Part shown: piece by piece, positions 6,513 through 13,418 of the stretch
Numbering within the stretch: position 1 is the stretch's first letter
How the letters are laid out: each line of letters begins with the position of its first letter
Assembly: GCA_030447125.1 (NCBI GenBank)
Contig: JAUJLZ010000023.1
Coordinates: 1-14,189 of the forward strand
DNA from: Acidimicrobiales bacterium
GTDB lineage: Bacteria > Actinomycetota > Acidimicrobiia > Acidimicrobiales > CADCSY01
Direction: 5' to 3'
DNA: 14,189 nt
The notes under the pieces: model-generated
What the model saw: only the letters and a program-made list of their open reading frames with translations
What the model was told of the DNA's origin: nothing
Database searches by the model: none
Translations under genes and position numbers: made by a program

Positions 6513-7279
6513 CGACGACCACTACAGCCACCGCCCCCGGGCCCGGCCGCCGCCACGACGGGCGGGCCGACGACCAGCTGCGCCCGGTCACCTTCGAGCG
6601 CGACCACACCGAGCTGCCGGCCGGGTCGGTCCTGGTGTGCTTCGGGCGGACCCGGGTGCTGTGCACGGCCTCCATCGGCGCCGACGTCCCCCGCTGGCTG
6701 CGGGGCTCCGGCAAGGGCTGGGTCACGGCCGAGTACTCGCTGCTGCCCGGCTCCACCTCCGAGCGGGTTCCCCGGGAGGCGGCCAAGGGCCGCCAGAGCG
6801 GGCGCACCCAGGAGATCCAGCGCCTGATCGGTCGTTCGCTGCGCTCGGTCACCGACCTCGCCGCCATGCCCGAGGTCCAGGTCATCGTCGACTGCGACGT
6901 GCTCCAGGCCGACGGCGGCACCCGCACGGCGTCGATCTGCGGTGCCTATGTCGCCCTTCATGACGCCCTCAGCCGGGTCGTGGCCGCCGGTCGCTTGCCC
7001 GCCCAGCCCATCACCGAGCCGTGTGCGGCCGTGTCGGTCGGCATCGTGGCCGGCATGCCCGTCCTCGACCTCGACTACGTCGAGGATGCCGGCGCCGGCG
7101 TCGACATGAACGTGGTCATGACCGGCGCCGGGCGCTTCGTGGAGGTGCAGGGCACGGCCGAGGGCCTGGCCTTTGCCCGACCCGAGCTCGACCGCCTGCT
7201 CGACCTGGCCTCGGGAGGGATCACCCAGCTCCTGGCCCTGCAGGCCGAGGTGCTGGCCACCCCACCCCCTCCCCGGTGA
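6509..7279 (+). CDS. rph: Ribonuclease PH
   Basis: RNase PH trims tRNA 3' ends using phosphate. The 256-residue product begins with a short Thr/Ala/Pro tail and then [12 protein letters not shown], the family's opening motif. It continues with [63 protein letters not shown] and [19 protein letters not shown], all diagnostic. The ATG at 6509 overlaps the upstream stop (ATGA) and has GAGG 7 nt before it. It sits in the murI-MBL-rph-rdgB order known from mycobacteria. The poly-Thr N-terminus (MTTTTTATA) is slightly longer than usual. A hairpin followed by T5 lies just downstream. Confidence 0.97.
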   Translation: MTTTTTATAPGPGRRHDGRADDQLRPVTFERDHTELPAGSVLVCFGRTRVLCTASIGADVPRWLRGSGKGWVTAEYSLLPGSTSERVPREAAKGRQSGRTQEIQRLIGRSLRSVTDLAAMPEVQVIVDCDVLQADGGTRTASICGAYVALHDALSRVVAAGRLPAQPITEPCAAVSVGIVAGMPVLDLDYVEDAGAGVDMNVVMTGAGRFVEVQGTAEGLAFARPELDRLLDLASGGITQLLALQAEVLATPPPPR

Positions 7280-7289
7280 CACCCGCTCG

Positions 7290-7337
7290 TTCTGGTGGCG
7301 GAAACGGGGGCATCCCGGCCCCTTTTTGCAACCAGAA
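7290..7337 (+). terminator. Nested hairpin with T5 run, candidate terminator after rph
   Basis: In the 74-bp rph-rdgB gap, GGGG (7306-7309) can pair with CCCC (7319-7322), which is followed at once by TTTTT (7323-7327). A wider stem encloses this: TTCTGGT (7290-7296) pairs with ACCAGAA (7331-7337), with GC (7298-7299) and GC (7328-7329) extending it. The inner hairpin plus T-run looks like a short intrinsic terminator that could end or attenuate the mscS-rph transcript. The inner stem is only four pairs long, so strength is uncertain. Confidence 0.5.
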
Positions 7338-7353
7338 GCGTTGAGTCCCCGCA

Positions 7354-7950
7354 GTGAGACTGGTCCTGGCCACCGGCAACCCGGGCAAAGCCGCTGAGCT
7401 GACCACGGTCCTGCGTGGAGCCGGAGGCCTGCACGACCTGGAACTGGTGGCTCGTCCCGCCGGTCTGGCCGAGCCCGAGGAGGACGGCGACAGCCTCGAG
7501 GCCAACGCCGCCATCAAGGCCCGGGCCGTGGTGGGCGCCACCGGCGAGGCGGCCGTGGCCGACGACACCGGGCTCGAGGTGTTCGCCCTCGACGGCGCGC
7601 CGGGGCTGCGCACCGCCCGCTACGCCGGCGAGGCCGCCACCTTCGACGACAACATGGCCAAGCTGTTGGAGGAGTTGGCCGGGGTGGTCGACCGCCGGGC
7701 CCGGTGGCGGACCGTGGCCCTGGTGGCCTTCCCCGACGGACGCACGGTGGCGGCCGAGGGGACCTGCGAGGGCCGTATCGCCGGGTCCAGGCGGGGAAGC
7801 GGCGGCTTCGGCTACGACCCGGTGTTCGTGCCCGACGCCGGCGACGGCCGCACCCTGGCCGAGCTCACCCGGGCGGAGAAGAACGCCCTGTCCCACCGGG
7901 GCCACGCCTTCCGGGCGCTGGCCGCGCGCCTGGCCACCCCTGCGCCCTGA
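7354..7950 (+). CDS. rdgB: XTP/dITP pyrophosphatase (RdgB/HAM1 family)
   Basis: The enzyme cleans the nucleotide pool by hydrolysing dITP and XTP to monophosphates. The 198-residue product has the family order of motifs: LVLATGNPGKAAEL at the start, SLEANAAIKARA, ADDTGLEVFALDGAPGLRTARYAG, GFGYDPVFVP, and TLAELTRAEKNALSHRGHAF near the end. The start is GTG, with no good Shine-Dalgarno. It follows rph in the same order as mycobacteria but is separated by a possible terminator, so it may be expressed partly by itself. The first motif has ATGNPGK in place of the more common (A/S)(S/T)xNxxK, within family variation. Confidence 0.96.
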   Translation: MRLVLATGNPGKAAELTTVLRGAGGLHDLELVARPAGLAEPEEDGDSLEANAAIKARAVVGATGEAAVADDTGLEVFALDGAPGLRTARYAGEAATFDDNMAKLLEELAGVVDRRARWRTVALVAFPDGRTVAAEGTCEGRIAGSRRGSGGFGYDPVFVPDAGDGRTLAELTRAEKNALSHRGHAFRALAARLATPAP

Positions 7951-8003
7951 CCCCGTCGCTCGTAGGGGGCGTAGCGGGGGTGCACGCCGGGGCGGCGGTA
8001 GCG

Positions 8004-8009
8004 TAACGT
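8004..8009 (+). promoter_or_regulatory. Putative leaderless -10 box (TAACGT) before the 99-residue gene
   Basis: TAACGT fits the actinobacterial TAnnnT -10 and ends exactly 7 nt before the ATG at 8017, so transcription would begin on the start codon. There is no Shine-Dalgarno upstream of that ATG, which agrees with a leaderless mRNA. No clear -35 box is seen. Confidence 0.5.
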
Positions 8010-8016
8010 CGCCGAG

Positions 8017-8316
8017 ATGGAGCGCGTGGAGACCTGCAACAGCATCTGGTTGCTCGATCCCGCCCTCATGCAGTTCTGCCGGATGCCCAAGGGCGCCGAC
8101 CCCACCTACGCCGTCTCGTGCCGCTGGCAGCCGTACTTCAGCTGGGAGGAGGAGACCGAGACGGGGGCCTTCCGGGTGGCCCTCGACGACGCCCGCACCC
8201 GCTGGCTCAGCTCCCGCCGCCACGTCGATCCCTGTCCCCGCTGTGACCACGAGGCCACCCGCCTGGTGATCATGCCGCCTCCACCGTGCGCCGTGGTGGG
8301 GGACCTCCTGCAGTAG
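8017..8316 (+). CDS. Unrecognised small Cys-containing protein (99 aa)
   Basis: I do not recognise this family. The product is soluble-looking, with no signal peptide or membrane segment. It begins MERVETCNSIWLLDPALMQF and contains an aromatic, charged centre (CRWQPYFSWEEETETGAF). There is one CPRC pair (C73, C76) near H69, H78, which could be half of a zinc ribbon; other cysteines are at 7, 21, 35 and 91. It has its own leaderless-type promoter and ends 18 bp from the convergent dehydrogenase gene. GC-rich third positions match its neighbours, supporting real coding. A regulatory or metal-binding role is possible but not shown. Confidence 0.72.
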   Translation: MERVETCNSIWLLDPALMQFCRMPKGADPTYAVSCRWQPYFSWEEETETGAFRVALDDARTRWLSSRRHVDPCPRCDHEATRLVIMPPPPCAVVGDLLQ

Positions 8317-8334
8317 CGGCCCGCCACCGGCCGG

Positions 8335-9030
8335 TCAGGGCCAGGAGGTCTCGGTGGTGTGGGCCACCACCAGCTCCTTGACGTCGCAGCCCTCGGGTTG
8401 GGACAGGGCGAAGACCACGGCGGCGGCCACATCGCCGGCCTGGCACAGCCGGGCGTCGGGGCCGGGGCGGTACTGCTCCTCGCGCTCGTCGAAGAACCCG
8501 GTGTGCATGCCCCCGGGCGTGAGCAGGGTCACGCCCACCCGACCCTTGAGCTCGGCCATGAGCGCCCGGGTGAAGCCGACCACAGCGAACTTCGAGGCGC
8601 AGTAGGCAGTGGCGTCGCCCACGGCCCGGTGGCCGAGGGTCGAGGCCACGGTCACGATGCGCCCGCCGGCGAGCTCCACGTGGGGCAGCGCGGCCCGCAC
8701 CACCGCGGCGGTGCCCAACAGGTTGACGGCGACGATGCGCTCCCAGGTCTCGGTGGGCAGCTCACCCAGGGCGCCGGGCACGTCGATGCCGGCGCAGGTG
8801 ACCACCCCCTCGAGACCGCCGTGTTCCTCGGCCACTCGGCGCACCGCTTCCTCGGCGTCCTTGCTGTCGGCCAGGTCGACCTGCTCGTAGGCCAGGCCGG
8901 GGGCCGGCGGCCGGCGGTCGAGGACCACGGGCGTGGCTCCAGCCGACCCCAGGCGCTCGGCCACGGCCGCCCCCAGCCCCGAGGAGCCTCCGGTGACGAC
9001 GACGGTCCACTGCTTCGGATCAGGGTGCAC
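8335..9030 (-). CDS. Classical short-chain dehydrogenase/reductase
   Basis: This is an NAD(P)-dependent oxidoreductase of 231 residues. It has the cofactor motif TGGSSGLG (13-20), D38 ending strand 2 (VVLDRR), which usually favours NAD(H), CAG (79-81), N103, S130 and Y143-x3-K147 (YCASK). GGRIVTVAS and LTPGGMHTGFF fit the classical SDR fold. The start is GTG at 9030, giving MHPDPKQWTVVVTGG and overlapping the fusion gene's stop by 11 bases, so it is the last gene of the heptose operon. It is too short for HldD, the ADP-heptose 6-epimerase, which is an extended SDR of about 310 residues with a sugar-nucleotide domain. It may modify the sugar or its product; the substrate is unknown. Confidence 0.9.
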   Translation of the reverse strand: MHPDPKQWTVVVTGGSSGLGAAVAERLGSAGATPVVLDRRPPAPGLAYEQVDLADSKDAEEAVRRVAEEHGGLEGVVTCAGIDVPGALGELPTETWERIVAVNLLGTAAVVRAALPHVELAGGRIVTVASTLGHRAVGDATAYCASKFAVVGFTRALMAELKGRVGVTLLTPGGMHTGFFDEREEQYRPGPDARLCQAGDVAAAVVFALSQPEGCDVKELVVAHTTETSWP

Positions 9031-11095
9031 GGCGGATGGCCTCCTCGATGAGACGGGTGGTGGAACGCCCCTGCAGGTAGGGCAGGACGACGGCTTCGCC
9101 ACCCCAGCGGGACAGGACGTGGGCCTCGGGTAGGTCGGCTACGGCGTAGTCGGCCCCCTTGGCGAACAGGCCGGGGCGAAGTCGTTCGAGGGCCTCGACC
9201 GGGGTGTCCTCGTCGAAGATGATCACCTGGTCGACGCAGTCGAGGCCGGCCAGGACGGCGGCTCGGTCGTCCTGGCTCTGCAGGGGCCGGTCGGGCCCCT
9301 TGAGCCGTCGCACCGAGGCGTCGGAGTTGAGCAGCACGATCAGGCAGTCGCCCAGGTCCCGGGCGGCCTGGAGGAGGTGGAGGTGGCCGGCGTGGAGGAG
9401 GTCGAAGCAGCCGCCGGTGGCCACCACCAGCCCGCCGCCCGCCCGGACCCGGGACACGAGATCACCGCCGCCGCCAGCTCGAGGTTCGGGCGCCGGCGCG
9501 CCGGCGCCGAGCTTGGCGGCACCTCCAGCGGCGGCACCTCCAGCGGCGGCACCTCCAGCGGCGGCACCTCCAGCGGCGGCACCTCCAGCGGCGACAAAGG
9601 CCGACGCGGCCCGAACGCCCTCCTCCACGGCCTCGGACATCACCGCGCCCCGGGCCAGGGCCACGACGACGCCGGCGGCGAAGCGGTCACCGGCGCCGCA
9701 AGGGTCACCGGTGGCGGCCACGGGGGCGGGAACGACCAGCGGGGGGCCGTCGGGGCCGGTCAGGAGCGCACCCTTGGGTCCCATGGTCACGGCCACGGCG
9801 CCGGCATGCCACCGGGCGGCCAGGCGACGGGCCGACCCGGCCAGCGCGCCCAGGCTCGAGATCCCACCACCGGCGGCGCCGTCACCAGCATCGGCGCGAG
9901 CGGTCTCGGCCTGGTTGGGGGTGACCAGGCGGGCGCCGGCGATGGGTGCAGGACCCCGGGGATGGGGGTCCCAGACCACGGGGACGCGGGGGGCGATGTC
10001 GGCCAAGGTCTGGCGGAGGCCGGGGTCGGCGGCCACCCCCCGGCCGTAGTCGGCCACGAGCACGGCCCCGGCCCCGGCAAGGGCCGAGCGGACCCCCTCG
10101 GCCACCGCTCCGGCGTCCAACGGTCCCACGTCCGCGACCTGGGCGCCGTGGTCGAGGCGCAACAGCGACTGGCCGCCTGCCCGCACCCGCACCTTTTCGG
10201 GGGTGGGACCGTGGAGGCCGAGGTCGACCACGTCGACCCCGGCGTCGGCGAGGAGCCCGGCCAGGATCCGGCCGGGAGCGTCGTGGGCCAGGGCGGTGAT
10301 CAAGGTCACCCCGGCGCCGTCGCCGGCGGCCAGGGCGGCGGCCAGGGCGGCGCCCCCCGGTCGTGTCCGTTCGGCCTGCACGTCCACCACGGGCACGGGT
10401 GCGTCCGGACACACCCGTTCCACGGTGCCGTCGAGGTCACGGTCCAACAAGGCGTCGCCCACCACCACGACGCGGTGCGCTCGTGTCGGCCCCTTCTTGG
10501 TCTCGTGGGGCACCTGCAGCGCCACCTCGACGGCGGCACAGAGCAGGTGGACCACGACCTGGTGGACCTCTTGGACGGTGGCGGTGGCGTGGGCATCGAC
10601 CATGAGGGCGTCGTCGCAGGAGGCCGTCACCAGGTTGGGACCCCGACCGGTGAGGCCCCACACCACCAGGCCGGCCTCCTGGCCCGCCTGGGCGGCGGCC
10701 ACGACGTTGGCGCTCGTCCCCGAGGTGCTCAGCACCACCAGCACGTCACCGGTGCGGCCGTGGCCCCGGACCTGGCGGGCAAAGATGTCGTCCACGCCGT
10801 AGTCGTTGGCGATGGCGGTCAGGCTGGCGGACTCAGCGCACAGGGCGATGGCGCTGAAGGGCTGTCGCTCGTCACGGAAGCGCCCGACCAGCTCGGACGT
10901 CAGGTGCTGGGCCTGGGCTGCGCTCCCACCGTTGCCGGCCACCAGCAGGCGCCCACCTCCGCTGAGCACGGCCGCCAGGTGCCGGCCCCACCCGTCGATC
11001 CGCTCGGTCTGGGCGTCCAGGGCCACCAGTGGCCGGGTCAGGGCGGCGAGGTGGCGCCGTCCGGTGGGGACGGGCATCGACGGCGGCTCGCTCAT
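9020..11095 (-). CDS. gmhA-hldE: Trifunctional GmhA-HldE fusion: sedoheptulose-7-P isomerase, heptose-7-P kinase, heptose-1-P adenylyltransferase
   Basis: One uninterrupted 691-codon frame holds three enzymes of ADP-heptose synthesis. Residues ~12-197 are a GmhA SIS domain: GNGGSAAQAQH (55-64), E69 in ELVGRF, STSGTS (123-128) and QEVHQVVVHLLC (175-186), with the expected catalytic Glu and His. Residues ~207-500 are the HldE PfkB kinase: VVGDALLDRD, APVPVVDVQ...RPGGAA, TPNQAE and GDPCGAGDRFAAG with the catalytic Asp of GAGD (467-470). Residues ~553-690 are the nucleotidyltransferase: TGGCFDLLHAGH (560-571), RLKGPDRP and GRSTTRLI. HldE is often a two-domain protein; GmhA is normally separate. 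The last two domains are joined by an Ala/Gly repeat linker (501-545). ATG at 11095 overlaps the GT4 stop (ATGA). The phosphatase step is supplied by gmhB in the same operon. Confidence 0.93.
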   Translation of the reverse strand: MSEPPSMPVPTGRRHLAALTRPLVALDAQTERIDGWGRHLAAVLSGGGRLLVAGNGGSAAQAQHLTSELVGRFRDERQPFSAIALCAESASLTAIANDYGVDDIFARQVRGHGRTGDVLVVLSTSGTSANVVAAAQAGQEAGLVVWGLTGRGPNLVTASCDDALMVDAHATATVQEVHQVVVHLLCAAVEVALQVPHETKKGPTRAHRVVVVGDALLDRDLDGTVERVCPDAPVPVVDVQAERTRPGGAALAAALAAGDGAGVTLITALAHDAPGRILAGLLADAGVDVVDLGLHGPTPEKVRVRAGGQSLLRLDHGAQVADVGPLDAGAVAEGVRSALAGAGAVLVADYGRGVAADPGLRQTLADIAPRVPVVWDPHPRGPAPIAGARLVTPNQAETARADAGDGAAGGGISSLGALAGSARRLAARWHAGAVAVTMGPKGALLTGPDGPPLVVPAPVAATGDPCGAGDRFAAGVVVALARGAVMSEAVEEGVRAASAFVAAGGAAAGGAAAGGAAAGGAAAGGAAKLGAGAPAPEPRAGGGGDLVSRVRAGGGLVVATGGCFDLLHAGHLHLLQAARDLGDCLIVLLNSDASVRRLKGPDRPLQSQDDRAAVLAGLDCVDQVIIFDEDTPVEALERLRPGLFAKGADYAVADLPEAHVLSRWGGEAVVLPYLQGRSTTRLIEEAIRRAP
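9489..9508. repeat. Perfect 20-bp GC palindrome in the linker-coding region
   Basis: GGCGCCGGCG followed by its exact reverse complement lies 6 bp from the 15-bp tandem repeat and encodes part of the linker (around Gly-Ala-Gly-Ala-Pro-Ala-Pro). It may reflect low-complexity growth of the linker, and could form a strong hairpin in DNA or mRNA. Confidence 0.85.
9515..9593. repeat. Tandem repeat, five perfect 15-bp units plus 4 bases, coding an Ala/Gly linker
   Basis: The unit GGCGGCACCTCCAGC occurs five times without a change (9515-9589) and begins a sixth copy (9590-9593). On the coding minus strand each unit reads Ala-Gly-Gly-Ala-Ala, giving (AGGAA)5 at residues 503-527 of the GmhA-HldE fusion, between kinase and nucleotidyltransferase domains. 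The 15-bp period keeps frame, so gain or loss of units would only change linker length. Perfect identity suggests recent expansion. Confidence 0.97.
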
Positions 11096-12348
11096 GCCAG
11101 CGAACCGCGGGAAAACGAGGTGCCCGGCAGCTCCGCCCTCATGGTCGAGGTGGACTCCGACGAGGCCGGCACCACTCGTGCGGCCACGGCCAGGGTCTGG
11201 GCGGCGATGCGGTCCCACCCGAAGCGCTCCGCCCGTTGCCGGCCGGCCGTGCCCATGGACCGCCGCCTCGCCTCGTCGTCGAGCAGGCCGCCCACGGCGC
11301 TGGCGATGCAGGCCGGTTGCCGGGGAGGGACGTGCAGGCCGGTGACGCCGTCGAGGACGCTCTCGGCCAGACCTCCGACGGCGGAGGCGACCACGGGCAC
11401 GCCACAGGCCATGGCTTCGATCGCCACCAGGCCGAAGGGCTCGTACCACGGGCAGCAGGCGACCACGTCCGCCGAGCGCAGGAGCGCCGGCAGGTTCTGG
11501 CGGGGCACCGCGCCGCGCAACTCGACCCGGTCGGCCACGCCCATCCGCCGGGCCAGGGCGGCGAAGCGGCGGGCTTCGTCGTCGTGGTCGAGCAGGCCGG
11601 CCGGAGGGCCGCCGGCCACGATGAGCTCGACGCCGGGTAGGGCGGCCAGGGCAGCGATCACGTTGCCGATCCCCTTGCGCTCGACCAGCCGGCTCACCAC
11701 CACGATCCGGCGCCGCCGGCGGCGCCGGCGTGGCTCACTCGGCCCGTCCGGGCAGAAGTGCCCGAGGTCGACCCCGCAGGGCACGATGCTGATGCCGTCG
11801 AGGTCGGCCCCCTGGCCCACCAGTTCGAAGGCCTCGTCGGCGGTGGTGGCCAGGACCCGGTCGACGGCGCCGGCCAGCATGGCCTCGGCTTCGATCCTCG
11901 TCGCCGGGCTGGTGTCGTGATGGCCCTGGTGGCGGCGCTTGACCACGCCCAGGGCGTGATAGGTGTGCATCAGCGGAAGACCGAGGGGGCGGGCCGCCCA
12001 CAGCGCGGCCAGGCCCGACATCCAGAAGTGGGAGTGGACCACGTCGGGGGCGTCGTCACCCCAGGTCCCGGCCAGGCCTCGGGCGAACTCGGGCATGAAG
12101 GGGAGCAGGTCGTCCTTGGCCACGGGGGCGGCGGGTCCGGCGTCGACGTGGTCGACCTCCACGTTGGGGGCGAAGGTGATGCGCCGGGGCAGGGCCGGGT
12201 CGTCCCGGCGGGTGTGGACCACGACGTGGACACCGAGACGGCCTAGAGCCCGGGCCAGATCGGCTACGTGCACGTTCTGGCCGCCCGAGTCGACCCCGCC
12301 GAGGGTGGCCAGGGGGCTGGCGTGCTCGGAGACCATGGCGATCCTCAT
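11092..12348 (-). CDS. Glycosyltransferase family 4 (GT-B fold, retaining)
   Basis: This is a predicted sugar-nucleotide-dependent glycosyltransferase of 418 residues. The N-terminal domain has GGVDSGGQNVHVADLARALG (17-36), as in MshA/sucrose-phosphate-synthase-like GT4 enzymes, and DVVHSHFWMSG. The C-terminal domain opens with IVVVSRLVERKG and holds the EX7E motif E303...E311 in YEPFGLVAIEAMACGVPVVAS. It lies between the GT9 and gmhA-hldE genes with ATGA overlaps on both sides, so it probably adds a sugar to the same glycan; the exact donor is unknown. Oddly, eight consecutive arginines (207-214) lie between the two domains. No membrane segment is seen, so it should act on the cytoplasmic side. 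Confidence 0.93.
   Translation of the reverse strand: MRIAMVSEHASPLATLGGVDSGGQNVHVADLARALGRLGVHVVVHTRRDDPALPRRITFAPNVEVDHVDAGPAAPVAKDDLLPFMPEFARGLAGTWGDDAPDVVHSHFWMSGLAALWAARPLGLPLMHTYHALGVVKRRHQGHHDTSPATRIEAEAMLAGAVDRVLATTADEAFELVGQGADLDGISIVPCGVDLGHFCPDGPSEPRRRRRRRRIVVVSRLVERKGIGNVIAALAALPGVELIVAGGPPAGLLDHDDEARRFAALARRMGVADRVELRGAVPRQNLPALLRSADVVACCPWYEPFGLVAIEAMACGVPVVASAVGGLAESVLDGVTGLHVPPRQPACIASAVGGLLDDEARRRSMGTAGRQRAERFGWDRIAAQTLAVAARVVPASSESTSTMRAELPGTSFSRGSLA
11707..11728. repeat. Perfect 22-bp GC palindrome coding part of an Arg8 tract
   Basis: CCGGCGCCGCC is followed directly by its exact reverse complement. On the minus strand it encodes most of the eight-arginine run between the two domains of the GT4 enzyme. 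It shares the CCGGCGCC core with the palindrome at 9489-9508, suggesting similar low-complexity growth in two linkers of the same operon. Confidence 0.85.
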
Positions 12349-13418
12349 GATGCGACCCCGACGGTCTCCGGCCGGCGGTCGGGGGACGGAGCGAGGCGGT
12401 CGAGCGCGGCCACGACGTCGTCGACGGACACGGCGGCCAGGCAGGGCTGGCCCGAGACGGGACAGCTGCGGGCCCGGCAGCCGGCGCAGGCGATCGACTG
12501 GTCACCGAGGACGGCCACGGGCACGCCCCAGGGCGCCCACTGGGCGGCGGGCACCACGGGGGCGAAGATCGACACCACGGGGGTTCCGACGGCGGCGGCC
12601 AGGTGCGCGGGACCGGTGTTGCCACAGACCAGGGCCGACGCGCCCTGGAGCACCCCGGCCAGGCCGGCCAGGTCGGTCCGGCCGCCGAGGTCGACCACGC
12701 CGGCGTGCTCGGGGCCGGCCGCCGCCGCGGTCAGGGCCCGCTCGCCTGTCGTCCCGCTCACCGCCACCCGCCGGCCCTGGGCCACCAGAGCCTCCACCAA
12801 ACCCCGGTTGCGATCGGGTGCCCAGGCCCGGGCCGGGACCGAGGCGCCCGGGTGGACCACGACGTAGGGCTCGTCGAAGGGTCGCCACGACGGCAGCGGA
12901 CCACGCAGGGCCAGGGCGGCGTCGTCGCCCGGCGGCAGTTGGTACCCCAGCGCACCGGCGATCGACAGGGCCCGCTGCACCTCGTGCAGGCCGTCAGGCA
13001 CGGCGTGGCGCACGTCGAGGAGCGAGCCGGGGTAGTCGACGCTGGCCGCAGCCAGGCGGGGCACGCCGGCCAGGCGCAACAGCAGGGCCAGGGGCAGCGG
13101 GCTCTGGTGGAACGAGGTGAGCACGACGGCCTCGTCGACGGCCAGGTCCTGCACCGTGTCGACGAGGTGGTGGGTGGCCACCCGGTCGACCGGGGCGGGC
13201 GAGTACCCGGACCAGGGGGCGTCGAAGACCACCACGTCGTCCACCCCGGGCAGGAGCTCGGCGGCAGCTCGACCGCCGGGACCGGCGAGGAAGCTCACCC
13301 GGCGGGCCCCGGCGGCGACGGCCCGCACGGCCGGTCCGGCCAAGAGGACGTCGCCGGCGTTGTCGAGCCGGGCCACGAGGACGTGGGGGAGCCGGGCAGG
13401 GCTCACGGCGAGGCTCAC
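12345..13418 (-). CDS. Glycosyltransferase family 9 (ADP-heptosyltransferase-like)
   Basis: GT9 enzymes move heptose from ADP-heptose to a growing glycan (WaaC/WaaF/WaaQ group). The 357-residue product starts HVLVARLDNAGDVLLAGPAVRAV (12-34), the family's opening motif with the catalytic-region Asp. It continues with VSFLAGPGGRAAAELLPGVDDV, YVVVHPGASVPARAW, and VCGNTGPAHLAAAVGTPVVSIFAP. It ends with the cysteine group CAGCRARSCPVSGQPC, common in this family. The start is taken as GTG 13418, overlapping the gmhB stop (GTGA); the frame extends upstream only inside gmhB. Co-occurrence with GmhA, HldE and GmhB in one operon strongly supports ADP-heptose as donor. The acceptor in an actinobacterium is unknown; it cannot be assumed to be lipopolysaccharide. 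Confidence 0.94.
   Translation of the reverse strand: MSLAVSPARLPHVLVARLDNAGDVLLAGPAVRAVAAGARRVSFLAGPGGRAAAELLPGVDDVVVFDAPWSGYSPAPVDRVATHHLVDTVQDLAVDEAVVLTSFHQSPLPLALLLRLAGVPRLAAASVDYPGSLLDVRHAVPDGLHEVQRALSIAGALGYQLPPGDDAALALRGPLPSWRPFDEPYVVVHPGASVPARAWAPDRNRGLVEALVAQGRRVAVSGTTGERALTAAAAGPEHAGVVDLGGRTDLAGLAGVLQGASALVCGNTGPAHLAAAVGTPVVSIFAPVVPAAQWAPWGVPVAVLGDQSIACAGCRARSCPVSGQPCLAAVSVDDVVAALDRLAPSPDRRPETVGVAS

Noticed and set aside
7994..8004. GGCGGTAGCGT, identical to the core of the enterobacterial ops/JUMPStart element
   Set aside because: It lies upstream of the proposed transcription start, no RfaH system is expected in actinobacteria, and an 11-mer of this composition can arise by chance.
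8317..8334. GC-rich 18-bp gap between convergent genes as a two-way terminator
   Set aside because: Only short CCGGCCGG and GGCCC/GGGCC pairings are present, with no T-run on either strand; too weak to list.
9377..11920. 847-codon open frame on the plus strand, antisense to gmhA-hldE and the GT4 gene
   Set aside because: It has no recognisable domain, is Gly/His/Arg-rich, and lies opposite clear enzymes. GC-rich third positions leave the opposite frame free of stops.
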